Below, in pieces: positions 22,004 to 33,800 of a DNA stretch of 64,000 bases. Within the stretch, counting starts at the first letter, position 1; each line of letters begins with the position of its first letter. This DNA comes from Panorpa germanica (taxonomy: Eukaryota; Arthropoda; Insecta; Mecoptera; Panorpidae). The notes beneath the pieces are model-generated. The model searched no databases. It was not told the DNA's origin and worked only from the letters and a program-made list of their open reading frames with translations. Where the stretch lies: NCBI GenBank assembly GCA_963678705.1, contig OY783204.1, positions 16,564,759 to 16,628,758 of the forward strand, written 5' to 3'. A program made the translations under genes and the position numbers.

Positions 22004-22700
22004 ATTACGGGGACTAGATTCGTTCACCATATAGCATATAAAAGTATCTGTAACCCCTTTCTCGGTTCTCTAGTTGTTATTTCAGCTCTTCTTCGATTTC
22101 GAGTATTATAAGCATTGAAATTAATTTGAGGACTGTGATCCTCACATCAATACATCTGCAAAGTGTTAACTTATGTTGACCCTTCTTGGCTATACGTATA
22201 ATATCCAGATTCACATTACACTTAGAACCGTTTAAGAAATAAAAGTTTTTCTTATACAATTACACGTAAATATGTCTTATTATTTCAAATATTTTATTAC
22301 ATTACTTTATGTAAAATATTAATAAGCACTCATCGTTCATGTCTACTAGAAATATGAGCCAGAATGCCTCAAAAATCCTCAGAATACCTCGGATAATTGT
22401 CATACGTAATTGTTCCGAGCAAACAGTATTTTCGGATATATAAAGAGGGTATTAAAGAATGTCATTTATTTAAGATAGCTGACGCACAAACCGATAACAT
22501 TATCAAGAAATAAACATAGTATATTTTTTGTACCATATCAAATTATTTGTAACTTATACTAAGGCACACAGCATAGTCACAGATGTATTTTAAGTCAATT
22601 CAATGAACTTAGTTTTAATAACAATAACCATAAGTGCAATATATAAGGCGTAAATGTAAAGTTTCTGCACTATGCAACTCTTATGAAATTTAAATTATAT
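22004..22700. other. intergenic or intron sequence, one weak minus-strand frame
   Basis: A minus-strand frame from 22259 down to 22080 (60 codons) has an acceptor-like ACTTTGCAG inside it, and could in principle be a downstream exon of the gene starting at 23247, but direct phase-0 joining at that acceptor meets a stop. I do not call it a gene. Confidence 0.4.
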
Positions 22701-22737
22701 ATAATTAGGTTATATTACATGAATAAAATGAACTTAC

Positions 22738-23247
22738 AGTTGTTTCTTTTAAAGAATTAATGATTTCCAGAGAATCCAAATCTTCGGATATACTAGTTTC
22801 CTCATTATCCGAAGGTATATTTTTTACCGGTTTTAATGGAAGACGTGGTTCTTCATTTTTAAAACTGTTTAACGATGTTTTAGAAGAACTGCAAAGTTCT
22901 CTAATGCTCTCCGAGTTCTCTTCAGACAGTTTTTCTACTTCTTTCAAAATATCATCAATACTTCGTTCACCAGCTCCCTCGTCAAAAACATATGTAGCAC
23001 CAGGTATAGGCGTTTCAGAGGAAAGTCTGTTTATTTCATCTAGAATGCTTTTAATATCAACATCACTTCCATCTCCACCTCCTGAATTTAGACAAGCACG
23101 TTCTTGATTCAAAAATTCAGCAATTGAACTTGCTATTTCGGCACTCGGAGATTCGAGGTTAGAGTCCTTTTCTGGTCTTTCTAGTTTATTACGATTTGAG
23201 GATTTAATCCACCACAAAGAACTTTCCCGTTTTGAGTTTTCTCCCAT
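22738..23247 (-). CDS. first coding exon of an unrecognised acidic protein
   Basis: The minus-strand frame from ATG 23247 encodes 170 residues up to a strong donor ACAACT/GTAAGT (phase 0); if unspliced it reads ten more residues to a stop at 22705. The protein is hydrophilic, rich in Ser, Glu and Asp, with repeated short helical motifs: SDVDIKSILDEINRLSS and RSIDDILKEVEKLSEE. These suggest short coiled coils or linear binding motifs. No signal peptide, membrane segment or known domain was recognised. It lies head to head with SYF2, 558 bases apart, as a likely shared promoter. Codon use is uniform and there are no stops over 540 bases of AT-rich DNA, so it is very probably real. Later exons were not found; they may be beyond the window's left edge or inside the carboxypeptidase gene. 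Confidence 0.7.
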
Positions 23248-23805
23248 CTTAAATATTATTACAAAACTGGGGCATTATAAAATATCTACAATCACTATAA
23301 ACAAAACGTTTGTTTTTTATTCATTTGTTTATTACGCATATGTCACACCTGTCAAATATATTTCTGTCTCTGGTATTTTAGTTAGGCACCATTCTCCAAA
23401 ATATTTGTGTAGAATGCTGTTATAGAACTGTACATAAAATTATTAAAAGCTGTTATAGAAAGGTTTTATGATTATAAAATATACATATTAATTAATATTA
23501 TAGTAATTAAATACGTTAGTTTAGTAATAACACAATATTTTGTAATATATTTGTTGACATAAAATACTGCCATCTATTAACACATCCGTGAAGTACACTT
23601 TTAGTTCATGGGGTTCACCGCTACGTACAGCTGTGATAAAAAAAGAAGCAAACGTAAAATTAATTAGGTTATGTATAGGTTAAGTTCATGTGTGCCTAAG
23701 TAACTTCATTTAAGTTTGACAGTTACAATTTTTTAGTTTTCAGTGTTTAAACGTGTTTAGTTTACGAACTTTAAAACATATCATAAAAAACTTTTCTAAT
23801 TTATA
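23248..23805. promoter_or_regulatory. divergent intergenic region, likely bidirectional promoter
   Basis: The 558-base gap separates the start codons of the 23247 gene (-) and SYF2 (+). It has several GGTTA-type motifs (for example TTAGGTTATG and TATAGGTTAAG at about 23664-23685) and no clear TATA box close to either start. The role is inferred from arrangement. Confidence 0.5.
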
Positions 23806-24507
23806 ATGGAATCCGAAAAAACTGAAGAGTTTGTTGCTCCAAAAAGTTTTGCTGAAAAACAAGCTGAACGTATGAAAAGATTACGCACCCTACACACAGC
23901 TAGGAACGAAGCAAGAACTTCGAATCACAAGGAGGTAGTTGCAGAAGATGCACGTAATAAATTACCTACTAATTGGGAAGCACGAAAGCGTCAAGCTGAG
24001 TGGATGGTTGCTGACCAGGAAGAAAGATCTGCAGCAGCTGGTAGAGGTGAAGACTATGACAGAGTAAAACTTTTATCTGTCAGTGCAACAGAGGCTGAGA
24101 AATTAGATCGTAAGAAAAAAAAGAAAAATCCAGATCAAGGCTTTTCTGATTATGAAGCAGCCACTGCAAGGCAATATAACAGATTAGTTAAAAATATGAC
24201 CCCCAGAGATATGGATAAATATAATGAGCAAAAGGAGAAACTAGGTGATGCTTTTTATGGAGGTCGAAATACTATTCTTCAAGGCCTACACAAAGATAAG
24301 AAGAGTGCTGTTGACAACATGGTAAAAGACCTTCAACAACAAATTAGTAAACGTGAAAAATATTCCAGGCGTAGAACACATAATGACGACGCAGATATTG
24401 ATTACATTAATGAAAGGAATGCTAAATTTAATGAGAAACTTCAAAGGTTTTACGGGGAACATACTGCTGAAATTAAACAAAATCTGGAAAGAGGAACTGC
24501 CATATGA
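23806..24507 (+). CDS. SYF2: pre-mRNA-splicing factor SYF2
   Basis: A single uninterrupted frame encodes 233 residues, close to the usual metazoan length. The protein is highly charged and helical. Recognisable blocks are FAEKQAERMKRLRTLHTARN, LPTNWEARKRQAEW, GEDYDRVKLLSVSA (the invariant YDRVKLL), GFSDYEAATARQYNRL, LGDAFYGGRNTILQG and the C-terminal RRRTHNDDADIDYINERN segment, all characteristic of SYF2 (p29). SYF2 is a component of the Prp19-associated (NTC) complex and stabilises the catalytic spliceosome in the nucleus. No intron is present. The ATG at 23806 is the first in frame and is preceded by an AT-rich leader. The gene converges with TAB2 on the other strand. Confidence 0.97.
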   Translation: MESEKTEEFVAPKSFAEKQAERMKRLRTLHTARNEARTSNHKEVVAEDARNKLPTNWEARKRQAEWMVADQEERSAAAGRGEDYDRVKLLSVSATEAEKLDRKKKKKNPDQGFSDYEAATARQYNRLVKNMTPRDMDKYNEQKEKLGDAFYGGRNTILQGLHKDKKSAVDNMVKDLQQQISKREKYSRRRTHNDDADIDYINERNAKFNEKLQRFYGEHTAEIKQNLERGTAI

Positions 24508-24564
24508 AAATTATTTACAGATTTATTATATTTTCAGATATTTTATTTGTATAAATTGACAATC

Positions 24565-24570
24565 AATAAA
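24565..24570 (+). terminator. SYF2 poly(A) signal AATAAA
   Basis: AATAAA lies 58 bases after the SYF2 stop codon and is the first in the downstream sequence. Confidence 0.75.
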
Positions 24571-24746
24571 ATCCAATCGTTTTTTTTTATCAAAATAAGC
24601 TATATATAGTATAATTGTTTAGTACAGCTAATATATATATTTATAATATATGTAAAATATACATTTTATTTATATAGTAAATTTATTAACCTTATTGCAT
24701 ACTCTATTTTTTAAATTTTCATTTATATACAATAAATAATTATAAT

Positions 24747-24752
24747 TTTATT
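24747..24752 (-). terminator. TAB2 poly(A) signal AATAAA (minus strand)
   Basis: TTTATT on the plus strand is AATAAA on the minus strand, 39 bases past the TGA of the spliced TAB2 C-terminus. It supports the last-exon call. The SYF2 and TAB2 signals are about 180 bases apart. Confidence 0.55.
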
Positions 24753-24790
24753 TACTATTTTAAAATTAAGAATTACATTGAATATTTTTA

Positions 24791-24816
24791 TCAAACAACC
24801 CATGAGTGGATAACTC
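24791..24816 (-). CDS. TAB2: TAB2 exon 5 (C-terminal)
   Basis: Encodes the end RVIHSWVV and TGA. Acceptor TCTGTTACAG/GA, phase 1. The exon is called from the fit of frame, acceptor and nearby poly(A) signal. Confidence 0.65.
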
Positions 24817-27800
24817 CTGTAACAGAATGCAACAATTATAGTTTTTGGAAGGTTTTCTAAAACACTCATCCATAATATTGTAACTTACTGTTTTGTCCAG
24901 GAGTCAAATGTATGTGAATATCTTCGCCAGGTGATGCTGAAACTGGAAATAACATTAAACATTATTGTTTTTATTTTCATATGGCTTCAGTTAAAATACT
25001 CACATGTTGTTAATACATGAAACAACACAACAAAAATATATATTAGTTTTAAATCAAATACTAACAATTCAAGCAATACTATTTTAAGTAAATAAAGAAT
25101 AAAATACATGTTTTTTTATTTCTTACATTTATGTTTTATTTATATATAGTAAATGTACATCTAAATATTGCGAATATTATCTTAACCAATTTATAACTCA
25201 GAATTATATTGAAGTATCACAAAAATTTGAAATACTACTAAAAGTCTTTTTAAAAATAACCAAGTACTTGATCCAATATTCTACTAATTATTCTTAACAT
25301 CTACAATCAAAAATAGGAAGCTCAGTTTCTATATTACGTGCTTTACCTTCCAATAATAAATTATATTTTAATTTTTAAATTCATTTATTAAAATGAAAAT
25401 TCTAAATAATAAGTTAAGATGTGTTTAAGAACTCGCCGAAATTAAAGTCTTATTTTATGTTCTGAATATCGCAGCATCACGATTATTTCAAACTGTACTG
25501 AGCAAGATGAGATTTTCTAACACTGACTCTCAGATTTACTTTCAAATATTGTATTTAAGGCACATTTCAATTTATACCTGTACAATTTTTTTATCAACTT
25601 ATTTATCGTCATATTTATTTGAAATAGTTATTTTGATACCATTAACAATATCTTTTAAGATTTTATAATCATTTTAATAATAACACCTGTTTATATCTTA
25701 TAATTGCTTAACAGTATATAAATAAAATATATAAAACACACTATTAGTCAAAACAAATTAAAATATATACACACAACAAACGTAGATCGTTTAACCCTTG
25801 AAAATACAACTAATTATAACATTGTTATCACTTTGTTGTAAAAATATATCTCTAATTTTGGAATAATTCAGGTATATGTAATATATTTAACAGTACTCTT
25901 CGGTATTTGAGCAAAACGTTGTTTTGCCCACATTAAAATGCTTTTCAAAAGAAAGTAGCATATGTATTCTAGGAAAAAACTAGTGATCTTAAAAGGTTAA
26001 ACAGAACTAACAGAGTTAAGGTTCGCCATGCTTGTATTAATCTGCGCAACTGAGGACACGGTGTCCAGCTTGTTACTCAGGTCAGCAGCTGTGGTGGTGT
26101 TATTGTTATTATTTCCTAGCAGGGAAGCAGCGTCCAGTTTGTGTAGTGGTGTGTGAGTAACGGTACCTAACAATATGCGAGGCATCTCACACTGCTCGCA
26201 TTTATCCAAAAGGGGATGATTCCGGAAAGTGCAAAGGTGACAAGTCCAAGGTGGTCCTTCTGGCAATCTAGGAGGTGGCGGTCGAGGTGGAGGCTCTCTA
26301 GGACGAATAATTGCTTGCTGCCCTGTATATATATTCTGATAAAACTCCTCGCTTGTTTCTCCTAATGGTACTGTTAACAAAAAGAAAAATATGTAAATTA
26401 GTATTTAATAATTGGTATATTATTGCATGTATGTAATTGAATTGTACCTGGGGGGCCACAGTATCTATCAACTTGTTGAGCCATGGTCTCGCATTGTCCT
26501 TGCAGTGTTTGGATTTCTTGTCTCAGTCGTAGCACGGTCACCGGCCCTTGTGCTAATCCAGGTATTTCTAGACCCCGTACTTCTCGCTGCATTGCTTGTA
26601 GGCGACCCCGTTCTGTTGCAAGTTCTGCGGCTAGACGCTCTTTCCTCGCGAGCTGCCGTTGAACTGTGTTGGCTGCAATTGAAAAATTAAACGTAAATTG
26701 TGTATTCTATAACTTTACAATTGGTATTATCTTATAAGAAAAAAATATAAACATTTATATGAGTATACCATATATAGGGTCTTTCAATAAGAGTGCCAGA
26801 TTTAGGATCACCCCATATAAAATAAACACTCTCTGTATCCAAATAAGTTGCAACAAGGTGTTTTATATGAGATGATACTATAACTTTAATAACATGAAAT
26901 TATATATGCACGTAGTACCTAGTATACTTAGTTAGGTTTACATATATTATGTAAATCATATTACTGTACAGCAATGCAGCGATGCTTCATTTATATTTTG
27001 GAGGATCGATTTATAAAACGAAAATTGAATTATTTTTTCTTCTATTATTTAATTTAATTTAACGTCAGCCTATTTCCTATATTGAGTCCTATCACCGACA
27101 ATTGCCTCATATATGTTGGCTAGACCGCTTACTAATAAGTTTATGTTTATGTGAGCATATATCAAATAAATAGCTAAACCCAGAAAATATTGCGGTGGTC
27201 CGAGAATTGAACTCGAACACACAACAGTCTGGTGTCAAGTATAAATGCTCTCGGGCGCTCTGCCGTCAGTAAATTAGGTTATACTTTTAAAACTTGTACA
27301 CACGTATTAGTATCAATAGTGACGATTGGTGTCGTGCCGTTTAGTGTCAGTAAAATATAGTATTGTTTCACACATTTTGTACTGAGCTATTATTGATTAT
27401 TGTATTGTACCATAACGTGTTGGTACTGATATGTGCGTACGCCTTTAGGCCTAGGTCGCACAACGAAATAATTCCGCGTGGTTTTAACTCCATATACTAA
27501 CACGCGCCGAAATAAAATCGCAGTGCGCGCAAATTAAAATCGCAATCGTTATTTTTAAACAAGACTGATGCTGCTACTGACGAATTACGCATCCGCCGAA
27601 GTTGTATGACTGACTGTTATGTAGCGTGAACCCTTCTTTTTCGATTCTTTGTCGTGATTCGAGTCTTTGTTTGTATAAGATATATTTTTTTGTTTTTCCG
27701 AAAAAATGATAAGTGTTTTAATAAACAACAAATTGTTATCAAAAAATGTATAAGAAATTCAAAAAATCGTTAGTGAAACTTATCTTTTATTAAAAGTGGC

Positions 27801-30800
27801 ATTGAATGTTTATCACGTGCGCGGGTTTAAGTGTGGTGTGTTTCCAAGAGTTTCCAAGTGTTTCCAAGATGGCCGCGAAAACGTAGAAGATGATGAACAT
27901 CCGTAAAAATATTTAAAATAGTAACAATCTGATCAGATCTGATTTTTGGTTCGTCTGTTTATGTGATTGGTGAAATTGTAGTAATTGACAAAGAAGTAAA
28001 GAACGCGTAACGCAAATTTTACATGAGAATTGAACATATAAAACGTGTGCGCGACAATGATGCCAAAGTTCAACATCCCAGTGTTAAACTTATCCACCTT
28101 ATTCACTTGAACTGACAGCATGTGACTTTCATCTATTCCCAAAACTCAAACCTGCATTAAAAAGAATTAAAAGTTCAGACCATTGCAGCTGTAAAGAAAA
28201 AACAGCACGCGTTATGAACGAGCTTACAGAAGAAGGCTTAAAGCACAGTTTCTAACCAAGGAAAATGCACATGGAGCAATGTGGGGATAGAGGTGGGATG
28301 TATATTTAAGGGGATAGTAATAAAATATGTCTAGTTTAAAAATAGCCATAATTCGTATGTTCAGTTCATACGATTCATTGTGTTACAGAATTCGCGTTTT
28401 TTATTTCCGCTCCGAATTATTCCGCAGTGGGACCTAGGCATTATACTTTCTATGTTAAATTGTAAATTTATAATAGCTAAATTTTGATGACTTCTTGTAA
28501 TATCACTGTATTTTTGTGAAGGTAATAAAATACTTATTAAATAACGTTATATTATAAAGTGTTATAGTGCCAGTCCCAGGTAACATGAAATATTCTGCAC
28601 TTTTACATAAGTTACACTACTAAGATTTCAGCGTAATTTCTTAATAGCATAGTTCTACTTGTACTTCGTTAATAGTTGAAAATGTCGGAGTAACGGGAAC
28701 TTCTAAGCTTTCTACATCGTCTACGGTATATAAATCAATCTAAGACCATTAAGAAAGATGTGTTTAGATCTTACCAAATGACGACTATTCGGCTGTTTTT
28801 GCTCAATGAAAAAAAAGCATTACAATGTGTGATCAGTTAGGCTGAATAAATTCCGTAAATTTGGAAAAAAGGGCTAATCAGCTTTCTTTAAAAAAAAAGT
28901 CCAAAAAATAACATAGTTTAGTATACAATAGATCGGATTCCCTCTTAAAAATATTTATATTATATACATATATGGAATAAAAGTATGTTATAAAAAAAAA
29001 TCACACAACCGCGATTATTCATTAATATTATTGGTGTGTATTATTCTTAAATAAACTGTTATTATCTATAATAACTGTCAATGTTATTATTATATATAAT
29101 GTCAAACCAAGTATGAGAATTTAATTAAGATATAAAAATACAATATTAATAAGCTATTTGATAGAAATCTAACCTATAAAATAAAATAAACTGAATAACA
29201 AACTTACACATGGATAAGAGTAAATGTGATAGCAGCAGTATAAGCCAGTAAATAGACAATATAAAACACTGCTCCTATCATTATGGACTAACAGTCTCGT
29301 TGAATTTAGCACTGATAACAGAAATCATAAACTAACCCATTGTCTCGGTAAGACTGAACCGAACTGAACTAACAACACCGATACAACTGCACAAGTAGAA
29401 ACAAATACAAAATAACAAATACTTAGACAACAGAAATAGTGTCTGAACCACGAACGTTTTGCTAGAATGTGGTTAGTAACGTAATAAAAAGTTGTACACA
29501 CGGCACCGTCACATAGACAACTACACCTATATGATATTTAACGCTGCCTAAATATGAATTGCACCAAATGGTTTTACCTGCGCTGTGAAATATTATAACA
29601 TATTTAAATTTATTCCAGCAGGTCGTCACATGACACATGACAGTCGAGTGTTTGTTTTTGTACACTCCACTTTAGATATTACCGTTCAAGGTTGAAAACC
29701 ACCAACATGGCGTTAATGGTAAATGCATAATCATTATAAATAAAATATTAATATGTAAATGAAAACATATATTATATATAAAAAATATATAATACGTATA
29801 GTACGAGTATTTATTTTCTAATATATTATCGAAGTTGAGAGTAAATATTTCAGAAAACATACATATAAAAAGCATTAATTTTGATGTTTCAATGAGGTGT
29901 TATCTCAAGTGTTTAAAGCCAAAATGTTATCGAAAACGATCTGCAAATATTGTTATCTAATAACATACACTTTGTATGTACTTCTCTCATAATTAATGAT
30001 GGAATCTAATTCATAGAAGTGTTGTTATCAGGATGGAGTAGTGAAGTGTCAAATGGATTGACATTTTAACTCTTCATTTAGTACTTAATTAGCTGAAGGA
30101 TTAGTTAATATTTGAAAAAAGTTTACTCAATATAAAATGGAATGATCATTTCTAAATTGTACACACAGTCAATATCAGTACCACTGGCGCTCTCGGCTTC
30201 CAAGGTGCTCCGCAAAGTCAATTTGGAGGGACCTGTCCCAAAGAGTAATAAGACTGAATACAATTGATTTCGACGAAAGGTAATTATGACTAGATATAAT
30301 TGAAATTTGAATACAAAATTTCTTCTGGGCCTGGGCCTTCACCGACCAAAATCTGCTACTGAGTATCAGCAAGTAAGATTTATCATTGTTTAGATTCTGA
30401 AACAATTTGTGAAGCTACGCAAAGTGAAACTTCGTAAAGCGAGTTATCGGCTATGAATATACAGGGTGTCCCAAAATTCAACGATAAGCTGGCACCAGAA
30501 GGTGGTCCTGCTCATGACTACACAAGAAAAAAAGAAAAAATGTTTTTATCTCATTTTTTAAAAAGAAATTTTTTTTTCGAAAATCGAAACATCTTAAGAT
30601 GTTTTTAACTACCATGACCACAATTTTTCAAATATTTCTGATTTTTTTTTTGTATCGGCAACCTAAATAGCACTGCTATCCACCACAACCATTAAAACTC
30701 CCAGAATGCTAGTAGTTTTTGCAACAACAATTTATGAAATTTGGTTCTTGTTTAGAAATAGTATGCATAATTCTTTTTTATTGCTAGTTTTCCTGTAGTA

Positions 30801-33800
30801 TTATACCATTTTGGAATCCTGAAGAGTTGCGCCAATTTTTAAAAAAACTTGCCATAGTAGTCTTCATACTTTTTTTTTACACCACGATGAGTTAAAGTTG
30901 ACTGAAAGTAAAAATCTTTAAAAAATTTAGGGAAAAAAATAATTTCGATTATATTTTGTATAAAAACTACTAGCATTCTGGGAGTTTTAATGGTTGTGGT
31001 GGATAGCAGTGCTATTTAGGTTGCTGATACAAAAAAAAATTCAGAAATATTTGAAAAATTGTGGTCATGGTAGTTAAAAACATCTTAAGGTGTTTCAATT
31101 TTCGAAAAAAAAATATTTTTTTTCTAATTCCTAAACAAAATGAGATAAAATTTTTTTTTCTTTTTTTCTTGTGTAGTCATGAGCAGGACCACCTTCTGGT
31201 GCCGGCTTATCGTTGAATTTTGGGACACCCTGTATTTATATTTTTTATTTTAGAATTTGAGGCGATTTCAACGACAAGGTCATATTCGCCTGAAGTTAAT
31301 TTATTTTAATAAAATTTGGTTTATTATATTTATATCTGTGAGGAATTTGAGCACTTTTTTAATTTTTTCCGGATTGTCTGAGAGCATGTCCTTTAGTTCA
31401 CCACTAATGTTGTGTTTTGTTCGTTGAGTTTGATATTGTGGGCAGGTTATTAGTAGATGATGGACTGTTATTTGCGTCTGACAGTCGCTGCACTGCGGAG
31501 CTGTTGTTTTATTCATTAAGTGTTGATGCGTTAACCTCGTATGTCCTGTTCGTAGTCTGAAGATGGATTTTTAGAATTGTCTGTTGCTTTGATAAAAAGT
31601 TTCCTATTGTTTTGTATTTTCCTTAATCAATCTTAATTTGTTGCTACTTATTTGCGCCCAGCACTTTATATCAATCTAATAAGTCCAAGTGTAATATATC
31701 AGAGATTGGATTTCCTTCTATAGCAGCCAACTTGGTGACTTCATCCGCAGACTCGTTCCATGATCTTCCAAGACCTTGGCCAGGTATGCACATCAGTTTA
31801 ATGTTGTTTTCCTCTAGAAATATTGCTTATATTGATTCTCGACTCCATTGACACTCCAAAATTTTTATATTTGGAAAATATTTTTAAATACAATAACACG
31901 TAATAAAAAAAAAGATAAAATACAGATCATAATACAGAACAACTCGATTTAATTAGCAGGAAGCATGATTAAAAGAAAGGAATATCAATAAATGTCAAAA
32001 ATTCATTCAATAAAGTTGTTGTACAAGTTTACAGGTGAGTCTATTCGTGGACAGCACCACTGTGTTAAATTTTAAGTGTGACATGGACCATTTGTTGAAA
32101 ATTTTGTTCATTATATCACTAATATGTTATATAGAGGGCTGTTAAAATTTTAAAATTCTCATATTACTTCTCTTCCATCATATTTTGCAGTTCCTTACTC
32201 TCAATGGTGGATCTCATGTAATCTATCTTGACTCAAAGTATTTCTTTTTAAGGAGGTACAGGACGTACCGTCAATGGAAAAAGTTTATCTCTCGGTAATA
32301 CGAAATGCAAAATACGAAGCACATGAGGGACGAGCAAATATTAAGACTGTACCTTTCAAAATGAATTTTTCATTTCCCTATTAAACTGCTTTTTGCTTGT
32401 TAAAATGATTTTTTTATGCATATAATGGTTCAATAAATGAAAAATTACTTATAATTAATATTAAATTTATATTAATTCGAATTAAATATATATTTAGAAA
32501 AAGGAATAATAAATTTGACAACGCTGTAAATTTACGTGTGTTGACGCATGCGTGATTTGGTTCTTCGACAAATAAATTGTTATATTTTATATAATATTTA
32601 TTGAGATTTTGAATTTCCCGCTCAAATGGGCATTTGCAACGTTGCCGGCTCATAACCCACAATTACTGTTTCTTACTGGTTTTATTTAAATATTTTCGTA
32701 TATAGGTATCCTTTTGATAATTTTCTTTTTGCAATAGTTACAGAAAAGATTCTTTTATATACACCTAGTTTTTGAAAGCAGTGTTATCATTTTTTAATAG
32801 TTAAAAGTTATATTATGTGGTGAAATTGAGCTAAACATTATGATTTGTATGGAAAATTACTATTTTTAATCATGTAGAAAAAGAAAACTATGAACCCTAA
32901 GTCTCTAAAATTTTGAGACAGCATGTATTTTAACTATTTGTATCGACCCTCCAAATTTCACGACGTTTTCATCATTTACGTTTACGTCCTATACCTCCTT
33001 AATCTGTAATTAGTTATTGAATCGACACTACCGACAATGTAAGAAACAACATTATTGCAGTGTACACTTTTCTAGAAGTAATTTTATTGTCTGTTACTTG
33101 TCCAACGGTGCGACACGCGGTCTCGCACCTTGGATATACAATAGGTACGCCACTGCGCGGAATGGGTTTATTTAAAATATTCCAAACCCACTATTTCGCG
33201 TATATCATATTGCTTTTAGTAATTATATATATCACAATGACCCACGCAGTAAATTTGCATTGGTTTTACTTGATAAAGAAATAAATGAAGACGTATTACT
33301 GGTTATTATAACTGTCAAATGCTTATCGAATTTTTTTATCTATTTTTAATGACGTTCATCTATCATGTTTTAATTACACATTTTAATAATAACAATAATT
33401 ACTACTGCAGTACAAATGTTTAGAATAATGAGAACTTTAACGTTCATAATTTGCTGATTAGTTTAATTGTTGGTTGCAAGACTAATTATTGTATACAAAT
33501 ATATATATATATAGAAACGCTTCAGCATGTCAAGAATATGTTTAAAGGGAACAGTAACCTGAGCAAACGAAATTGAGCTAATAGGAATGCTAAAAGGAAA
33601 AGCGAGTGGAATAAAATGAATGAAGAGTAAAAGGCAAGAGAATGGAAAATGAAGACAGAGGAGAGGTAACGTAACACAGAGGAGAAAGTAGGCAGGAAAT
33701 GGGGGATAGAAGAAGATAAATGAGAACACATTAAGTGTATAGGGGAAAGTGGAAAGTCTTTTAGAACTAGAAGAGGAAATGATAAAGAGAAGATATAAGA

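Noticed and set aside
22760..23107. 115-codon plus-strand frame opposite the 23247 exon
   Set aside because: The minus strand has the better start, donor and head-to-head arrangement; the plus frame is serine-rich antisense.
27190..27262. Possible functional tRNA genes at SINE heads (also 34500-34575)
   Set aside because: A and B boxes are present but no acceptor stem pairs and the SINE body follows directly, so they are tRNA-derived SINE heads.
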